A stretch of 64,000 bases of DNA from Rhizophagus irregularis. Taxonomy: Eukaryota; Glomeromycota; Glomeromycetes; Glomerales; Glomeraceae. The notes beneath the pieces are model-generated. The model did no database searches. It worked only from the letters and a program-made list of their open reading frames with translations, and was not told the origin of the DNA. The stretch spans positions 4,154,001 to 4,218,000 of the forward strand of contig NC_089445.1 in the NCBI RefSeq assembly GCF_026210795.1, in the 5' to 3' direction. The first letter of the stretch is position 1. Each line of letters begins with the position of its first letter. Shown piece after piece: positions 34,017 through 45,540 of this stretch. The translations under genes and the position numbers were made by a program.

Positions 34017-34847
34017 ATGGGTCAATATATTGGTAAAGGTAAAGCATATAGTATGAATACATAATGTAAATTGGAATTATTCAAAATTTTAAAACAAATT
34101 TGCAATATAAGAAAACTAGTTTTATGTAATGTCAAAGAACCTGATGAAGAAAGTGAACCTGGTGTATCAAACAAGCTGAAATATTGAATTTTTATTTATA
34201 AACAATTCAAATACTATCTATAATTATATCTTATATAATATGCAAATAATTTATACTAACTATATTATATTAAATATTTAGCTTGTAAGTCAATAATAGG
34301 CTATCTCATAATTAAATAATAATGAAATTACTCATCATTTTCATTGTATTCCATATAATTAAATAATTTATTTAATAATTAATAATAATACTATAGTTGG
34401 TAAGCTATTAGTTATTTAAATCCTTTTGCATAACATTTAAATAACTAAATTCTTTATTTAAACAACTGTTTAATAATTAATCATATTACAGATGGTAAGT
34501 TACAATATATATATTATATTTATTTGTTTAATACTTTATATAATTTAACTAATTATATTATTAATTTAAAATAACTAGATTGTAAGTAATATATATAACT
34601 TACAGTAAATACTTTTGTATTTATATATTTATATCTAACTAATTAATAATTAATAATACTACAGGGTGTAAGTTATATGATATCTATATTTTTATTATTT
34701 ATATAATTTAAACTAACAGAATTCTCTATTTAAAAAATTATTTAACAATATAGGGAGTAAGTTATTTATTTAATTCTATTATTACTTATTTACATAGGCG
34801 ATCGTGATAAATCAGATCTTGATAAACCAGATTTGTTGTTATTTTGA
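34017..34847 (+). CDS. Putative small gene with six 3-nt exons
   Basis: Proposed exons: 34017-34032 (ATG, MGQYI), 34120-34161, six triplets at 34282-34284, 34397-34399, 34492-34494, 34579-34581, 34665-34667 and 34754-34756, and 34798-34847 ending in TGA. Each triplet is preceded by TTTAG, ATAG, ACAG or CTAG and followed by GTAAGT or GTAAGC. Every exon keeps phase 1, giving a stop-free 41-residue peptide, with segments KEPDEESEP, AFDDWWS and DRDKSDLDKPDLLLF, acidic throughout. The start and several introns are homologous to the minus-strand array at 38.2-44.1 kb. The words around ATGG(G/A)TCAA(T/C)ATATT and the 34630-34700 block are nearly identical to it. It could be a truncated, inverted copy of that gene's 5' end. 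Splicing is predicted only. Confidence 0.45.
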
Positions 34848-36090
34848 ATTTTTCTCCCAGAACCAAATATGCCATATTAAAACAATCGGGATATACCAGA
34901 TTTTATTAGTAAAGTCGTGATATTCATAAGTCAGATTTGAGATCAGAATTTGAAACTAATTTAGATATGGGATTTGAAATTGGAGTTGTCAGCAGGGTAT
35001 GGGCTCTGCCCATTATGGCCAGGACCATGCTATGGCTCTTTACCTCTCAAAGATGCCAAAAATCATAATAACCTCCCTATCAATAATGATTCGTAATAAC
35101 ATCTGTAATATAAAAATATACCAAGAAACAGAGAAAACGAGGAAAGAAAAGGAATAAGGGGAAATAATCAGACTGTTATAAATGTTACAGATGTTTGAAA
35201 AATATATGAACTAAACCATCCAGGAAAAGTTTTATTTATGCACTCCCAGATCTGTAACTTTTTCAGAAGCATGTCCAATCATATGTAGCCTATAAAGCAC
35301 AACTTCATCACATACTAAGTCTGGACTAATAGATCTTTTGGAAATGCTATTTGTACAAATCATGATGATACTGTTATATCCATTTAATTTATCTATTAAT
35401 GATAATTGTTAATAAGGTAAAATATTTGCAATATTATATGTATATTAAAGGTCTGTATTGATCTCTATTTTACATTTACAACCTGACCTGGTTCGCACTT
35501 GAAAATTAACTTGAAGTACTTGGCCCAGTCTGGACTATTATTATATCAATTTGTAAAAACTTTTTCAAACTTTTTTTTAAACTTCTAAAAAAAATTAGCT
35601 AACTTAATTTTGGTCAGTTTAATTTCGGCTAGAATTAAGGTGATCTTGGCAAGAATTACGAAAATTCAGGTTTAACAAAAAATCATATGCCAGTCTGACT
35701 TAGTCCAGGCGAATTTTGAAAGAAAATTTGGCAACCCAAACCTAGACTAGGTCCAGGTTTCCAGATTCTAGATCCCGTTTACAGGTCTCTAATGTATATA
35801 CTACTAATAATTTTATACTGTATTTTAATATAGTTAAAAATGCAATGTGAAGTTGATTATCATGCAAATATCATCTAATTTTTATGGATTTTTGCCAAAT
35901 ATTTATTGGTTATAAAGTACGCTGATTATGGGTTATTACAATCCTATTTAAAAAAAATTTCAATCTTGAATAGAAAGCACCCCAATTTGTATAATGAGAG
36001 AATTACTTACTGATAACATAATAATTTATGTACATTTGATTTTAATTTAATTACATCAATAATAATATATGTTGTATGTATTCATTTTAG
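34848..36090. other. Intergenic, with GC-richer repeat-like patches
   Basis: DKSD/DIPDF-type coding echoes continue in broken frames to about 34980. The 35460-35790 stretch has ACCTGACCTGG, GGTCCAGG and CCTAGACTAGG words and may be a small element bounded by GGTCTGTA (about 35448) and TACAGGTCT (about 35787), in inverted order. No gene is supported. Confidence 0.4.
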
Positions 36091-36214
36091 AATACTATAC
36101 TTTTGTACTTGTGCATCAAATAAAATAAAGTTAGAAGTCTTTGATTTATCAAGAAAAATAATTAATGTATCATATAATTCAGCAGATGTCCTTGGTGTAG
36201 TTTCTAATTGTTAA
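36091..36214 (+). pseudogene. Isolated terminal exon, unknown family
   Basis: After TTCATTTTAG a 41-codon open stretch encodes YFCTCASNKIKLEVFDL and INVSYNSADVLGVVSNC, then TAA. The composition is clearly protein-like (CASNKIKLEVFDLS reads like a beta-propeller blade), but no upstream exon could be joined. It may be the last exon of a lost plus-strand gene, or the end of a longer gene whose other exons I cannot recognise. Confidence 0.4.
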
Positions 36215-36552
36215 TTGATCAAAATATTTAAATAATTTAAATTATATGTATATAAACAGCTATTGAATGAGTATAAATTATTTATCTTAATTTTATATGT
36301 TGGAAATGGTTTTATATACTTATATTATTACTGTGATAATTTATACCTAATAATTGAAAGAGTTATAAAAAAAAGTTTATAAGATTTATTTAAATTACAA
36401 ACTAAGAAATTTGTAAAATATTTTACTACTCTAGCCTTAGTGTTTAAATAAATCTAAAAAGAATAAAATAAAGAACAGTTTCTTTTGAATGCATAATATC
36501 AAATATCACTTAAAAAAACTATAAAGTTTTTTTAAAAACAAACAATAATTAG

Positions 36553-38068
36553 TTAATTTTCATCAGTTTTAATATCTAAATAATTAAATATTAAATAAAC
36601 TTAATTTCACATGAATAATTTGCAAGATTAATTCTTTCATATATCATAATACATACCTAATGACCCCAAATCCTTAATTATATAATCATTCAAATCTTCA
36701 CTAACTAGCATTTCATTTGCTTTTATACTAGCTTGTGAATCTTCACTTTCAAGAATTTCATTCAACTTTTTACTATTATTCTCATCTAAATAGATAAATT
36801 AATTTCATATAAATAATTTGCAATATTAATAAGATTAATTTTTTATATATCATAATACATACCTAATGACCCAAAATCCTTAATTATATAATCATTCAAA
36901 TTTTCACTTACTAGCGTTTCATCTACTTTCACACTAGCTTGTAAATCTTCGCTGTCAAGAATTTCATTTAATTTTTTACTAGTAAAATCAAATAAGCGAC
37001 TTGTAAAACATGCTTTAGGATGAGATTTAGTAGCAAGATTGTTATGCTTAATTGGTGTATTTATAAATTCCATAATGTTGCTTTTTAATTCTTCATCAAT
37101 ATCTTTAATTACCATTTTATAAGAACGGAAAATCCAATTCTTAATAACATCTCTCACTTCTGAAGTAGGTGGCCTTTTTAATGGATCTTCATTCCAACAT
37201 TTTTTCATCAAATTTACATAACATTGTGGAGTATTTTCAATAATTTCAGGACGTTCACCTTTACAAATACTTAAACTAAGATGAAGATCATGTGCTCTAT
37301 TATTAAATGGTGGTATTCCTGAAGTAAATTCCCACATAATCATAGAAAAACTATACATATCACTAGCTGGAGTATAAGATTTGCCTCTTAAAACTTCAGG
37401 AGCCATAAATGGTATAACACCATAAATATCATACTTTTTCAAAAACGATTTTACAGGTTGACATAATCCTAAATCACTAATATAAATTTTATCCTCATTC
37501 TCACCATAATTATGATGTAAAATATTACCATCATGAAAATCACAATGAATAAGATTTTCTTCATGTATCTTACTAAGTCCAGAAATAATTTCGTGCAACA
37601 TATGTAATTTTTGTTTCCAATTATTTTTGACTATTCTTGTTAAATTTTCTCTCAAATTACCTTTATTTGCATAATCCATTACTACCATATATTTTGAAGT
37701 ATTTGGATCTTTTGTAAATCCATAAAATTCAATAATATAATATGAACCTAAACACTTTTTATGATATTCCCACTACAATAAAAATAATAATTTATTAATA
37801 TAAATTATAAAAATAAAAAATAAAAAATAGCATACTATCAATCTATCATACTTCTTCCAAAAATTCATTTAAATTTTCATTTAAATTCTTGTGACATTTA
37901 AGAATTACTTCTTTATATCCATTATTCTTTAACCAAGTAGCTTTATATATAGTACCAAAACCTCCTTCATTAAGATATTCAACATTTTTAAATTTGTTAT
38001 AAGGAATCCATCTTAATTTTTTTTCAAGAATAAAATCATCTATAATTGTATTTCCACTTTTCCCAAAT
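36553..38068 (-). CDS. TKL-type protein kinase (3' four exons)
   Basis: Exons 38068-37852, 37772-36863, 36785-36657 and 36575-36553 join in frame to about 425 residues, with introns of 79, 77 and 81 bp. N-lobe: WIPYNKFKNVEYL, glycine loop LNEGGFGTIYKA, then VILKCHKN with the ATP-binding Lys. C-lobe: catalytic loop LIHCDFHDGNIL, DLG in ISDLGLCQP in place of DFG, and MAPEVLRGKSYTPASDMYSF with the APE block. This is the usual form of the hugely expanded Rhizophagus tyrosine-kinase-like kinases, which phosphorylate proteins. Catalytic residues are intact. The C-tail is encoded by a tandemly duplicated exon end (SKKLNEILDSEDLQ and SKKLNEILESEDSQ). The first exon listed has a splice acceptor at its 5' end and no ATG, so upstream exons must lie beyond the microexon array. 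Confidence 0.85.
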
Positions 38069-41000
38069 CTTTAAATTTAAATAATTAAAATTATATAATA
38101 GATTGTATTATAATTTACACTAAAATAATTATTACTTACTCTAAAATTTAAATAGAAATTTAATGTAATATAAGTCTTAGTTTTTTGGATAAATACATAT
38201 AATACCTATAATTTACATCTTACCAACTAAAGTAACAAGATATTTTAAATGAAAAATTTAATTAACAAATAAATATTAAATAAAATATATAACAATAGAA
38301 ATACTTACAAACTAAATCATAATATTTGTTAAATAAAGAATTTAATTAGTTTAAATTACATAAATAATAATAGAAATAAATAAATAACTTACCATCTATA
38401 CAATAATTTTTTAAATAAAGAAATTAGATAGTTTAAATTATATGTAAATATATTAAATAAATAAATAATGACTTACCAACTAAAATAAATTACAAAATAA
38501 TTTTTTAAATAAAGAAATTATATAGCTTAAATTATATGTAAATATCATAACAATAAGCAATAATAGAATTATATAAATTAATAATGACTTACCAACTAAA
38601 ATAAATTACAAAATAATTTATTAAATAAAGAAATTAGATAGTTTAAATTATATGTAAATATTATAACAATAAGCAATAATAGAATTAAATAATAACTTAC
38701 CAGCTATATTATTTAATAATTTTTTTAAATAAAGAAATTAGATAGTTTAAATTATATGTAAATATTATAACAATAAGTAATAATAGAATTAAATAAATAA
38801 CTTACCATCTATAAAATATTTTTTTAAATAAAGAAATTAGATAGTTTAAATTATATGTAAATATTATAACAATAAGCAATAATAGAATTAAATAAATAAC
38901 TTACCATCTATAAAATATTTTTTTAAATAAAGAAATTAGATAGTTTAAATTATATATAAATATTATAACAATAAGTAATAATAGAATTAAATAAATAACT
39001 TACCATCTACAAAATAATTTTTTAAATAAAGAAATTAGATAGTTTAAATAATATGTAAATATTATAATAATAAGTAATAATAGAATTAAATAAATAACTT
39101 ACACCCTATATTATTTAATAATTTTTTAAATAGTTTAAATTATATGTAAATATTATAACAATAAGCAATAATAGAATTAAATAAATAACTTACACCCTAT
39201 ATTATTTAATAATTTTTTAAATAAAGAAATTAGATAGTTTAAATTATATGTAAATATCATAACAATAAGCAATAATAGAATTAAATAAATAAATAATGAC
39301 TTACCAACTAAAATAAATTACAAAATAATTTTTAAATAAATAAATTAGCTAGTCTAAATTATATGTAAATATAATTATAACAATAAAGCAATAATAGAAT
39401 TAAATAAATAACTTACAAACTATATTATTTAATAATTTTTTAAATAAAGAAATTAGAGAGTTTAAATTATATGTAAATATATAATAATAAGCAATAATAG
39501 AATTAAATAAATAACTTACATCCTATATTATTTAATAATTTTTAAAATAATGTAAATATTATAACAATAAGCAATAATAGAATTAAATAAATAACTTACC
39601 ATCTATAAAATAATTTTTAAATAAAGAAATTAGATAATTTAAATTATATGTAAATATTATAATAATAAGCAATAATAGAATTAAATAAATAACTTACGAG
39701 CTATATTATTTAATAGTTTTTAAATAAAGAAATTGGATAGTTTAAATTATATGTAAATATTATAACAATAAGCAATAATTAAATAAATAACTTACGAGCT
39801 ATATTATTTAATAATTTTTTAAATAAAAAAATTAGTTAGTTTAAATTATATGTAAATATTATAACAATAAGCAATAATAGAATTAAATAAATAACTTACA
39901 AACTATATTATTTAATAAGTTTTTAAATAAAGAAATTAGATAGTTTAAATTATATGTAAATACTATAATAATAAGCAAATAAATAACTTACACCCTATAT
40001 TATTTAATAATTTTTTAAATAAAGAAATTAGATAGTTTAAATTATATGTAAATATTATAACAATAAGCAATAATAGTAGAATTAAATAAATAACTTACAC
40101 CCTATATTATTTAATAATTTTTTAAATAAAAAAATTAAATAGCTTAAATTATATGTAAATATTATAATAATAAGCTATAATAGAATTAAATAAATAACTT
40201 ACTCTCTACATTATTTAATAATTTTTTAAATAAAGAAATTAGATAGTTTAAATTATACATAAATATTATAATAATAAGCAATACAGAATTAAATAAATAA
40301 CTTACGAGCTATTATTTAATAAGTTTTTAAATAAAGAAATTAGATAGTTTAAATTATATGTAAATATTATAACAATAAGCAATAATAGAATTACATAAAT
40401 AACTTACACCCTATATTATTTAATAATTTTTTAAATAAAGAAATAAGATAGTTTAAATTATATGCAAATATTATAATAATAAGCAATAATAGAATTAAAT
40501 AAATAACTTACCATCTATAAAATATTTTTTTAAATAAAGAAATTAGATAGTTAAATTATATGTAAATATTATAAAATTTAATCAAATAAATAATTTACCA
40601 CCTATAAAAGAATTTTTTAAATAAAGAAATTAGATAGTTTAAATTATATGTAAATATTATAAAAATAAGTAATAATAGAATTAAACAAATAACTTACCAT
40701 CTATAAAATAATTTTTAAATAAAGAAATTAGTTAGTTTATATTATATGTAAATATTATAAATTAAATAAATAACTTACCATCTATGAAATATAAAGAAAT
40801 TAGTTAGTTTAAATTATATATAAATATTATAACAATAAGTAATAATAGAATTAAATAAATAACTTACCATCTGTAAAATAATTATTTACAAAGAAATTAG
40901 ATAGTTTAAATTATATGTAAATATTATAACAACAAGCAATAATAGAATTAAATAAATAACTTACTCCCTATATTATTTAATAATTTTTTAAATAAAGAAA

Positions 41001-41239
41001 TAAGATAGTTTAAATTATATGTAAATATTATAACAATAAGCGATAATAGAATTAAATGAATAACTTATAACTTACGATCTATTAAATAAAGAAATTAGAT
41101 AGTTGTAAATATTATAACAACAAGCAAATAATAGAATTGAATAAATAACTTACTCCCTATATTATTTAATAATTTTTTAAATAAAGAAATTAGATAGTTT
41201 AAATTATATGTAAATATTATAACAATAAGCAATAATAGA

Positions 41240-41348
41240 CCCTATGAAAAATTTTTCAGAAAAATGATCACGTGTCTGAGTTTCTTCAGAATAAAAACTA
41301 GAAAAATGATCATTTATCGGAGTTTTTTCCAGAATTTTTTTTATAGGG
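41240..41348. mobile_element. 109-bp MITE, CCCTAT ends, 3-bp AGA duplication (copy 1)
   Basis: The inverted ends CCCTATGAAAAATTTTTC and GAATTTTTTTTATAGGG are flanked by AGA at 41237-41239 and 41349-41351. Neighbouring array units give the empty site (AATAATAGAATTAAA), which shows that exactly AGA was duplicated. CCCTATAA-type ends with a 3-bp duplication are shared with the 3.07-kb element at 55673-58741. Confidence 0.88.
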
Positions 41349-42386
41349 AGAATTAAATAAATAACTTATAACTTACGATCTATTAAATAAAGAAATTAGA
41401 TAATTTAAATTATATGTAAATATTATAACAATAAGCAATAATAATAACTTACTCCCTATATTATTTAATAATTTTTAAATAAAGAAATTAGATAGTTTAA
41501 ATTATATGTAAATATTATAATAATAAGCAATAATAGAATAAATAAATAACTTACACCCTATATTATTTAATAATTTTTTAAATAAAGAAATAAGATAGTT
41601 TAAATTATATGCAAATATTATAATAATAAGCAATAATAGAATTAAATAAATAACTTACCATCTATAAAATATTTTTTTAAATAAAGAAATTAGATAGTTA
41701 AATTATATGTAAATATTATAAAATTTAATCAAATAAATAATTTACCACCTATAAAAGAATTTTTTAAATAAAGAAATTAGATAGTTTAAATTATATGTAA
41801 ATATTATAAAAATAAGTAATAATAGAATTAAACAAATAACTTACCATCTATAAAATAATTTTTAAATAAAGAAATTAGTTAGTTTATATTATATGTAAAT
41901 ATTATAAATTAAATAAATAACTTACCATCTATGAAATATAAAGAAATTAGTTAGTTTAAATTATATATAAATATTATAACAATAAGTAATAATAGAATTA
42001 AATAAATAACTTACCATCTGTAAAATAATTATTTACAAAGAAATTAGATAGTTTAAATTATATGTAAATATTATAACAACAAGCAATAATAGAATTAAAT
42101 AAATAACTTACTCCCTATATTATTTAATAATTTTTTAAATAAAGAAATAAGATAGTTTAAATTATATGTAAATATTATAACAATAAGCGATAATAGAATT
42201 AAATGAATAACTTATAACTTACGATCTATTAAATAAAGAAATTAGATAGTTGTAAATATTATAACAACAAGCAAATAATAGAATTGAATAAATAACTTAC
42301 TCCCTATATTATTTAATAATTTTTTAAATAAAGAAATTAGATAGTTTAAATTATATGTAAATATTATAACAATAAGCAATAATAGA

Positions 42387-42495
42387 CCCTATGAAAAATT
42401 TTTCAGAAAAATGATCACGTGTCTGAGTTTCTTCAGAATAAAAACTAGAAAAATGATCATTTATCGGAGTTTTTTCCAGAATTTTTTTTATAGGG
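42387..42495. mobile_element. 109-bp MITE, copy 2 (from the tandem duplication)
   Basis: Identical to 41240-41348 at an offset of 1147 bp. It therefore arose by segmental duplication, not by a second insertion. Confidence 0.88.
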
Positions 42496-44074
42496 AGAAT
42501 TAAATAAATAACTTATAACTTACGATCTATTAAATAAAGAAATTAGATAATTTAAATTATATGTAAATATTATAACAATAAGCAATAATAATAACTTACT
42601 CCCTATATTATTTAATAATTTTTAAATAAAGAAATTAGATAGTTTAAATTATATGTAAATATTATAATAATAAGCAATAATAGAATAAATAAATAACTTA
42701 CACCCTATATTATTTAATAATTTTTTAAATAAAGAAATTAGATAGTTTAAATTATATGTCAATAAGCAATAATAGAATTAAATAAATAACTTACACCCTA
42801 TATTATTTAATAATTTTTTAAATAAAGAAATTAGATAGTTTAAATTATATGTAAATATTATAACAATAAGCAATAATAGAATGAAATAAATAACTTACGA
42901 ACTATATTATTTAATAATTTTTTAAATAAAGAAATTAGATAGTTTAAATTATATGTAAATATTATAACAATAAGCAATAATAGAATTAAATAAATAACTT
43001 ACGAGCTATATTATTTAATAATTTTTTAAATAAAGAAATTAGATAGTTAAATTATATGTAAATATTAAAATAATAAGCAATAATAGAATTAAATAAATAA
43101 CTTACACCCTACATTATTTAAATAAAAAAATTATATAGTTTAAATTATATGTAAATATTATAACAATAAGCAATAATAGAATTAAATAGATAACTTACGA
43201 ACTATATTATTTAATAATTTTTTAAATGAAGATATTAGATAGTTTAAATTATATGTAAATATTATAACAATAAGCAATAATAGAATTAAATAAATAACTT
43301 ACGAGCTATATTATTTAATATATTTAAATAAAGAAATTAGATAGTTTAAATTATATGTAAATATTATAACAATAAGCAATAATAGAATTAAATAAATAAC
43401 TTACCATCTATACAATAATTTTTTAAATAAAGAAATTAGATAGTTTACATTATATGTAAATATTATAACAATAAGCAATAATAGAATTAATAAATAACTT
43501 ACCATCTATAAAATAATTTTTTAAATAAAGAAATTAGATAGTTTAAATTATGTGTAAATATTATAACAATAAGCAATAACAGAATTAAATAAATAACTTA
43601 CTCCCTATATTATTTAATAATTTTTAAATAAAGAAATTAGATAGTTTAAATTATATATAAATATTATAATAATAAGTAATAATAGAATTAAATAATAACT
43701 TACCATCTATGAAATTATTTTTTAAATAAAGAAATTAGATATTTTAAATTATATGTAAGTACAATAAGTAATAATAAAATTAAATAAATAACTTACCATC
43801 TATGAAATAATTTTTTAAATAAAAAAATTAGTTAGATTGAATTGTACAAATAATATAAATATAGATATCATATAACTTACACCCTGTAGTATTATTAATT
43901 ATTAATTAGTTATATATAAAAATAATATAAAAGTAATTACTATAAATTATATATAAATTATTTACAATCTAGTTATTTAAATTACCGTAAGAATATAATT
44001 AGTTGAATTATATAAAATATTAAACATGAATTGTTTGTAAATAAAAACTTAATATTTCAGCTTGTTTGATATAC

Positions 44075-44112
44075 CTTTAATATGTTGATCCATTACTATA
44101 TCAAAATTCTCT
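44075..44112 (-). CDS. Candidate first coding exon of the kinase gene
   Basis: On the minus strand, TTTTCAATTAG precedes a 38-nt segment that ends AAAG before GTATATC. It contains ATG at 44093-44091 (MDQHIK plus one base). ATGGATCAACATATT matches the start of the plus-strand small gene (ATGGGTCAATATATT at 34017). The downstream GTATATCAAACAAGCTG matches its GTGTATCAAACAAGCTG donor region. It leaves one base, the phase needed by the array reading that joins the kinase exon in frame. An upstream open stretch (to 44249) is probably not coding. Confidence 0.45.
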
Positions 44113-45540
44113 CTAATTGAAAAGATAAAATAAATATCTTTTTTTCTTTTTTTTTTATTGTTAACGCCTTTATTAGTATAAATAAATATAGTAACAATAT
44201 TTATGCAAAATACATTATGTGCAAAAAAGGTGATCACAAGTATAAGCATTACATCATGACAAACAAATTGGAATGTAGATCAATTATTACAAAATCGCAA
44301 TAACTTGGTTAATCATTTCATCTTAGGTAATTATTAAGCACCAATGAAATGATTATCATTCATTTTTATATAATAGTTTGCTTATTTTTTCTATTGTATT
44401 GTTTTGTTATATTATTTTTAAATAAAAAAAATATAACAATTCCTTTTACTTATTCTAACAATTTGATCATAACAATGATTATAAGGACATTCATTTTTTC
44501 CATTCCATTCTTTTTTTTTGTTCTCATTTCGTCTTTTTCATTCCTTTATACTAAACTTCATTTCTTTTATTTTTATTCATCATTTTCATTAATAATTATC
44601 TTTTTTTTCAAATTGTAATTTTATTAAATTACAAAAAGTTTTGAAATAAAAATATAAAGCTATAAAAAAAGCATTCCAATTAATGTATGTGTTTATGGTG
44701 TTACACAGTAAAATTCGATAAACTGGATCTATCAGATCAGACAATGTTTATATTTCTATATTTCTTTAACAAACATATACTAATTTCTTTTTTTAGAAGA
44801 CTGAGCCTTTGAACATGTATGAATTAGTAGGATGGAGATTTTTTTTGAACTATTCTTTAAGAAATGTTTATTAACATTTCTTTCTCCTTTTTAGGTAACT
44901 TATTTTCAAACTTCTGGATGCAAATTTCAGTAAGCATTTTTTTTTTCTTAACTATTTTAATGAAACATTTTTTAATGATTCTCTTTTTCTTTGATTTCCT
45001 AGTGTCCTAATAAAAAAAAAAGATTTTTCTTATTTTTCTTGGTAAGAAATTAGTTCTAAACATTGTTACCCCTAGTCATGTGTAGAGTTACATCTTACTA
45101 CGCCAAAGGATCATGTGAAAAATTAGGATCTACCGTATCCAACTGTGCCAAGCTGACCTAGCCACAGCCTACTTAGCCTATTATTTCTATTATATTTATT
45201 ATATTAATTATATTTAATACAAATGATATAATTATTTTATTTATTATATTTAATTTATTTATTATATTTAATTTAGTATTTATTATATTTATTATATTAT
45301 TTGGATTAATTTTATATTCACCAGTAGTTAATTTAAAATCAATTCACCAGTGGTGAATTTCACTTCAATTTTTATAAATTTTTATTAAAATACCAAATTT
45401 TAGTAATTTAATGGTGAATTTTACCTGAAATTCACCTTTGGTGAATTTTACCCTAATTTACATAATGTATAAACAAACTTTTAGCTTTAGAACACCATTT
45501 TTCTTTTTTTGTTTTTATTTTCTTTAAACAATATAAACAA
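44113..45540. other. Intergenic, low complexity and small palindromes
   Basis: 44340-44640 is T-rich and gives a spurious hydrophobic ORF. 45183-45300 is a TATTATATTTA microsatellite-like run. 45318-45470 holds inverted AATTCACC/GGTGAATT words (TTCACCAGTGGTGAA, AATTCACCTTTGGTGAATT), probably a small palindromic element. Confidence 0.5.

Larger units (their letters stand above)
40396..42740. repeat. Recent 1147-bp tandem duplication inside the array
   Basis: The block from about 40396 to 41542 recurs with a constant offset of 1147 bp (41240 against 42387; 41041 against 42188). By eye it is essentially identical, including the inserted 109-bp MITE and all irregular units. Similarity ends near 42727-42740. 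This is a second, larger and younger level of expansion of the array. Confidence 0.85.
38070..43965 (-). repeat. Array of about 58 intron-like units with 3-nt linkers
   Basis: Head-to-tail units of about 97-101 bp. On the minus strand each reads GTAAGTTATTTATTTAATTC ... ACTATCTAATTTC ... AATAATATAG or TTTTATAG, then three bases, then the next GTAAGT. I count 58 such AG-NNN-GTAAG/GTAAAT joins between 38215 and 43962, all with exactly three bases. The triplets on the minus strand are ATG 17, GGT 10, GGA 7, CTC 5, TTG 4, ATC 4, TTT 3, GTG 2, TTC 2, and one each of CTG, GAT, AGA and ATT. None is a stop codon. A further join at about 38130 has one base. The branch-site-like CTAAT lies about 30 nt before each AG. 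The array sits between a candidate start exon (44093-44075) and the kinase exons, so it is probably transcribed as part of that gene. It may be spliced unit by unit, in one jump, or recursively. Confidence 0.85.

Noticed and set aside
38070-43965. CRISPR-like array
   Set aside because: Units vary along their whole length, there are no unique spacers, the organism is a eukaryote, and intron signals explain the conserved words.
44113-44249. Upstream extension of the kinase start exon as a signal peptide (MLILVITFFAHNVF...)
   Set aside because: It reads through a good splice acceptor and poly-A-like low complexity. The homologous plus-strand locus supports the start at the ATG nearer the array.
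44349-44618. 89-codon hydrophobic ORF
   Set aside because: Low-complexity T-rich DNA always yields Phe/Leu/Ile-rich ORFs; there are no supporting signals.
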